Source of the DNA: an uncultured Dorea sp.
GTDB taxonomy: Bacteria; Bacillota; Clostridia; Lachnospirales; Lachnospiraceae
Reading direction: 5' to 3'
Assembly: GCF_934294775.1 (NCBI RefSeq)
Contig: NZ_CAKRAH010000068.1
Coordinates: 1-13,215, forward strand
Length of the DNA stretch: 13,215 bases
The notes under the pieces were generated by a model. It saw only the letters and a program-made list of their open reading frames with translations. It ran no database searches and was not told where the DNA came from. This document shows, one piece after another, positions 12,775-13,215 of the stretch. Within the stretch, counting starts at the first letter, position 1. Each line of letters opens with the position of its first letter. The position numbers and the translations under genes were made by a program.

Positions 12775-12804
12775 TTGACAATTCAAGTGCCGTTGTGATA
12801 TATT
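12775..12804 (+). promoter_or_regulatory. rRNA operon promoter P1
   Basis: TTGACA (12775-12780), 18 bp, TATATT (12799-12804) with TG one base ahead of the -10. AT-rich DNA lies upstream. The sequence AGCTGTCGC begins six bases after the -10 box, exactly as in P2. Confidence 0.75.
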
Positions 12805-12985
12805 AATCTAGCTGTCGCGAGAGACAAGGCCGTGAGGTAACAGAGTCGACGCAGAAGACAGTATTACAGATATATAATAATAGAAGATATGCATGAGTAG
12901 GAATGCAAGAGTGTATGTTGAACAAGTTATATATCGGGAAATGATTCGGTATGAATTGTTTTTGAAAAAAAGGATAAAATAACAG

Positions 12986-13014
12986 TTGACAAACACAACT
13001 GAGTATGATATTCT
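12986..13014 (+). promoter_or_regulatory. rRNA operon promoter P2
   Basis: TTGACA (12986-12991), 17 bp, TATTCT (13009-13014), followed by AAATA and AGCTGTCGC at 13020. The spacer end (TATGA) and the CTAAATAAGC after it are shared with P3. Confidence 0.85.
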
Positions 13015-13019
13015 AAATA

Positions 13020-13215
13020 AGCTGTCGCTGAGGCAAACGAATGTTTGAAACAAAGATAGCGATGATCGGTTGAAAAGCTGATCGAAAAAAAGTTTAAAAA
13101 GTTCTTGACAAACGTCGATGAATATGATAAACTAAATAAGCCGATTTTAAACGGCGAAACAAAAAGAACCTTGATAATTAAACAATAGACAACAACCCTG
13201 AAAATTCTAAAGAGA
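13020..13215 (+). ncRNA. rRNA precursor leader, 5' part (16S beyond the edge)
   Basis: Transcribed leader downstream of P2 and P3. It can fold as TCGCT...AGCGA enclosing CAAAC-GAAT-GTTTG, then an 8-bp stem GATCGGTT/AGCTGATC capped by a GAAA tetraloop (13064-13083), and after P3 a small GCCG/CGGC hairpin. The end GAACCTTGATAATTAAACAA resembles the stretch ahead of 16S genes in Lachnospiraceae. The 16S 5' end and its AGAGTTTGATC sequence are not reached. The rRNA assignment is inferred from promoter strength, tandem layout and this leader. Confidence 0.65.
13105..13133 (+). promoter_or_regulatory. rRNA operon promoter P3
   Basis: TTGACA (13105-13110), 17 bp, TAAACT (13128-13133), followed by AAATAAGCCG. 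With P2 it shares TTGACAAAC, TATGATA and CTAAATAAGC at the same spacing, so the two look like copies of one promoter 119 bp apart. Confidence 0.85.

Larger units (their letters stand above)
12453..13215. other. 763-bp gene-free region: MFS promoter and rRNA control region
   Basis: No protein gene is seen. From left to right it holds the minus-strand MFS promoter, two perfect inverted repeats (12545-12577 and 12665-12695), three short AATTGTC-like direct repeats with 9-bp spacing (12732-12755), then three tandem rightward promoters and an rRNA leader. Base composition becomes AT-rich before each -35 box, as in UP elements. Confidence 0.75.

Noticed and set aside
13140..13215. Start of 16S rRNA inside the window
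   Set aside because: No AGAGTTTGATC-type 16S 5' sequence is present; only the leader is seen.
1..13215. CRISPR arrays, tRNA genes, prophage genes or a defence cluster
   Set aside because: No regularly spaced repeats, no tRNA-like cloverleaf segment and no recognisable phage or defence protein were seen apart from the ArdA and toxin remnants.

Overview
The window looks like a chromosomal segment of a low-to-moderate GC anaerobic Firmicute, most likely a Lachnospiraceae gut bacterium. This rests on the codon and base composition, AGGAG-type ribosome binding sites, strong TTGACA/TATAAT promoters, a CIRCE heat-shock operator, an adjacent fchA-folD pair of the kind seen in acetogenic Clostridia, and an rRNA leader ending in a CTTGATAATTAAACAA-type stretch. 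The species cannot be fixed from the sequence.

Layout. Bases 1-1330 are a gene graveyard: the C-truncated end of a RelE/ParE toxin runs into an ArdA-like antirestriction fragment, followed by a 750-bp IS4-type element whose 16-bp terminal repeats are perfect but whose transposase is cut by internal deletions. This is probably the scarred end of an old integrative element. Bases 1363-3446 are a protein-quality-control block: a CIRCE-controlled hsp20 and a zinc-finger-less DnaJ-type co-chaperone with its own promoter. Then come trpS (3697-4758), a pentapeptide-repeat/DUF5758-like protein (4895-5596), and a convergent PadR-family repressor (5651-6196, minus). PadR is divergent from an unusual gene (6512-7858) that fuses a YczE-like membrane domain to a cytidylate-kinase-like domain. 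A PadR-type palindrome covers the -35 box of the fusion gene.

Bases 8178-8930 encode a TauE/SafE-type anion exporter, followed by a 5'-truncated small CxCPAC protein. Bases 9396-11045 are a one-carbon folate pair, fchA and folD. The FolD lacks two of the residues needed for cyclohydrolase activity, so FchA probably supplies that step. An MFS transporter is convergent on the minus strand (11253-12452). The last 760 bases hold no protein gene. They carry the MFS promoter, inverted repeats, and three tandem sigma-A promoters that share the same early transcribed sequence, feeding an rRNA leader; the 16S gene should start just beyond the right edge.

No obvious new defence or mobile system is present. 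The most interesting items are the FolD/FchA complementation, the PadR-controlled transporter-kinase fusion, a 38-bp dispersed intergenic repeat, and the triplicated rRNA promoter.
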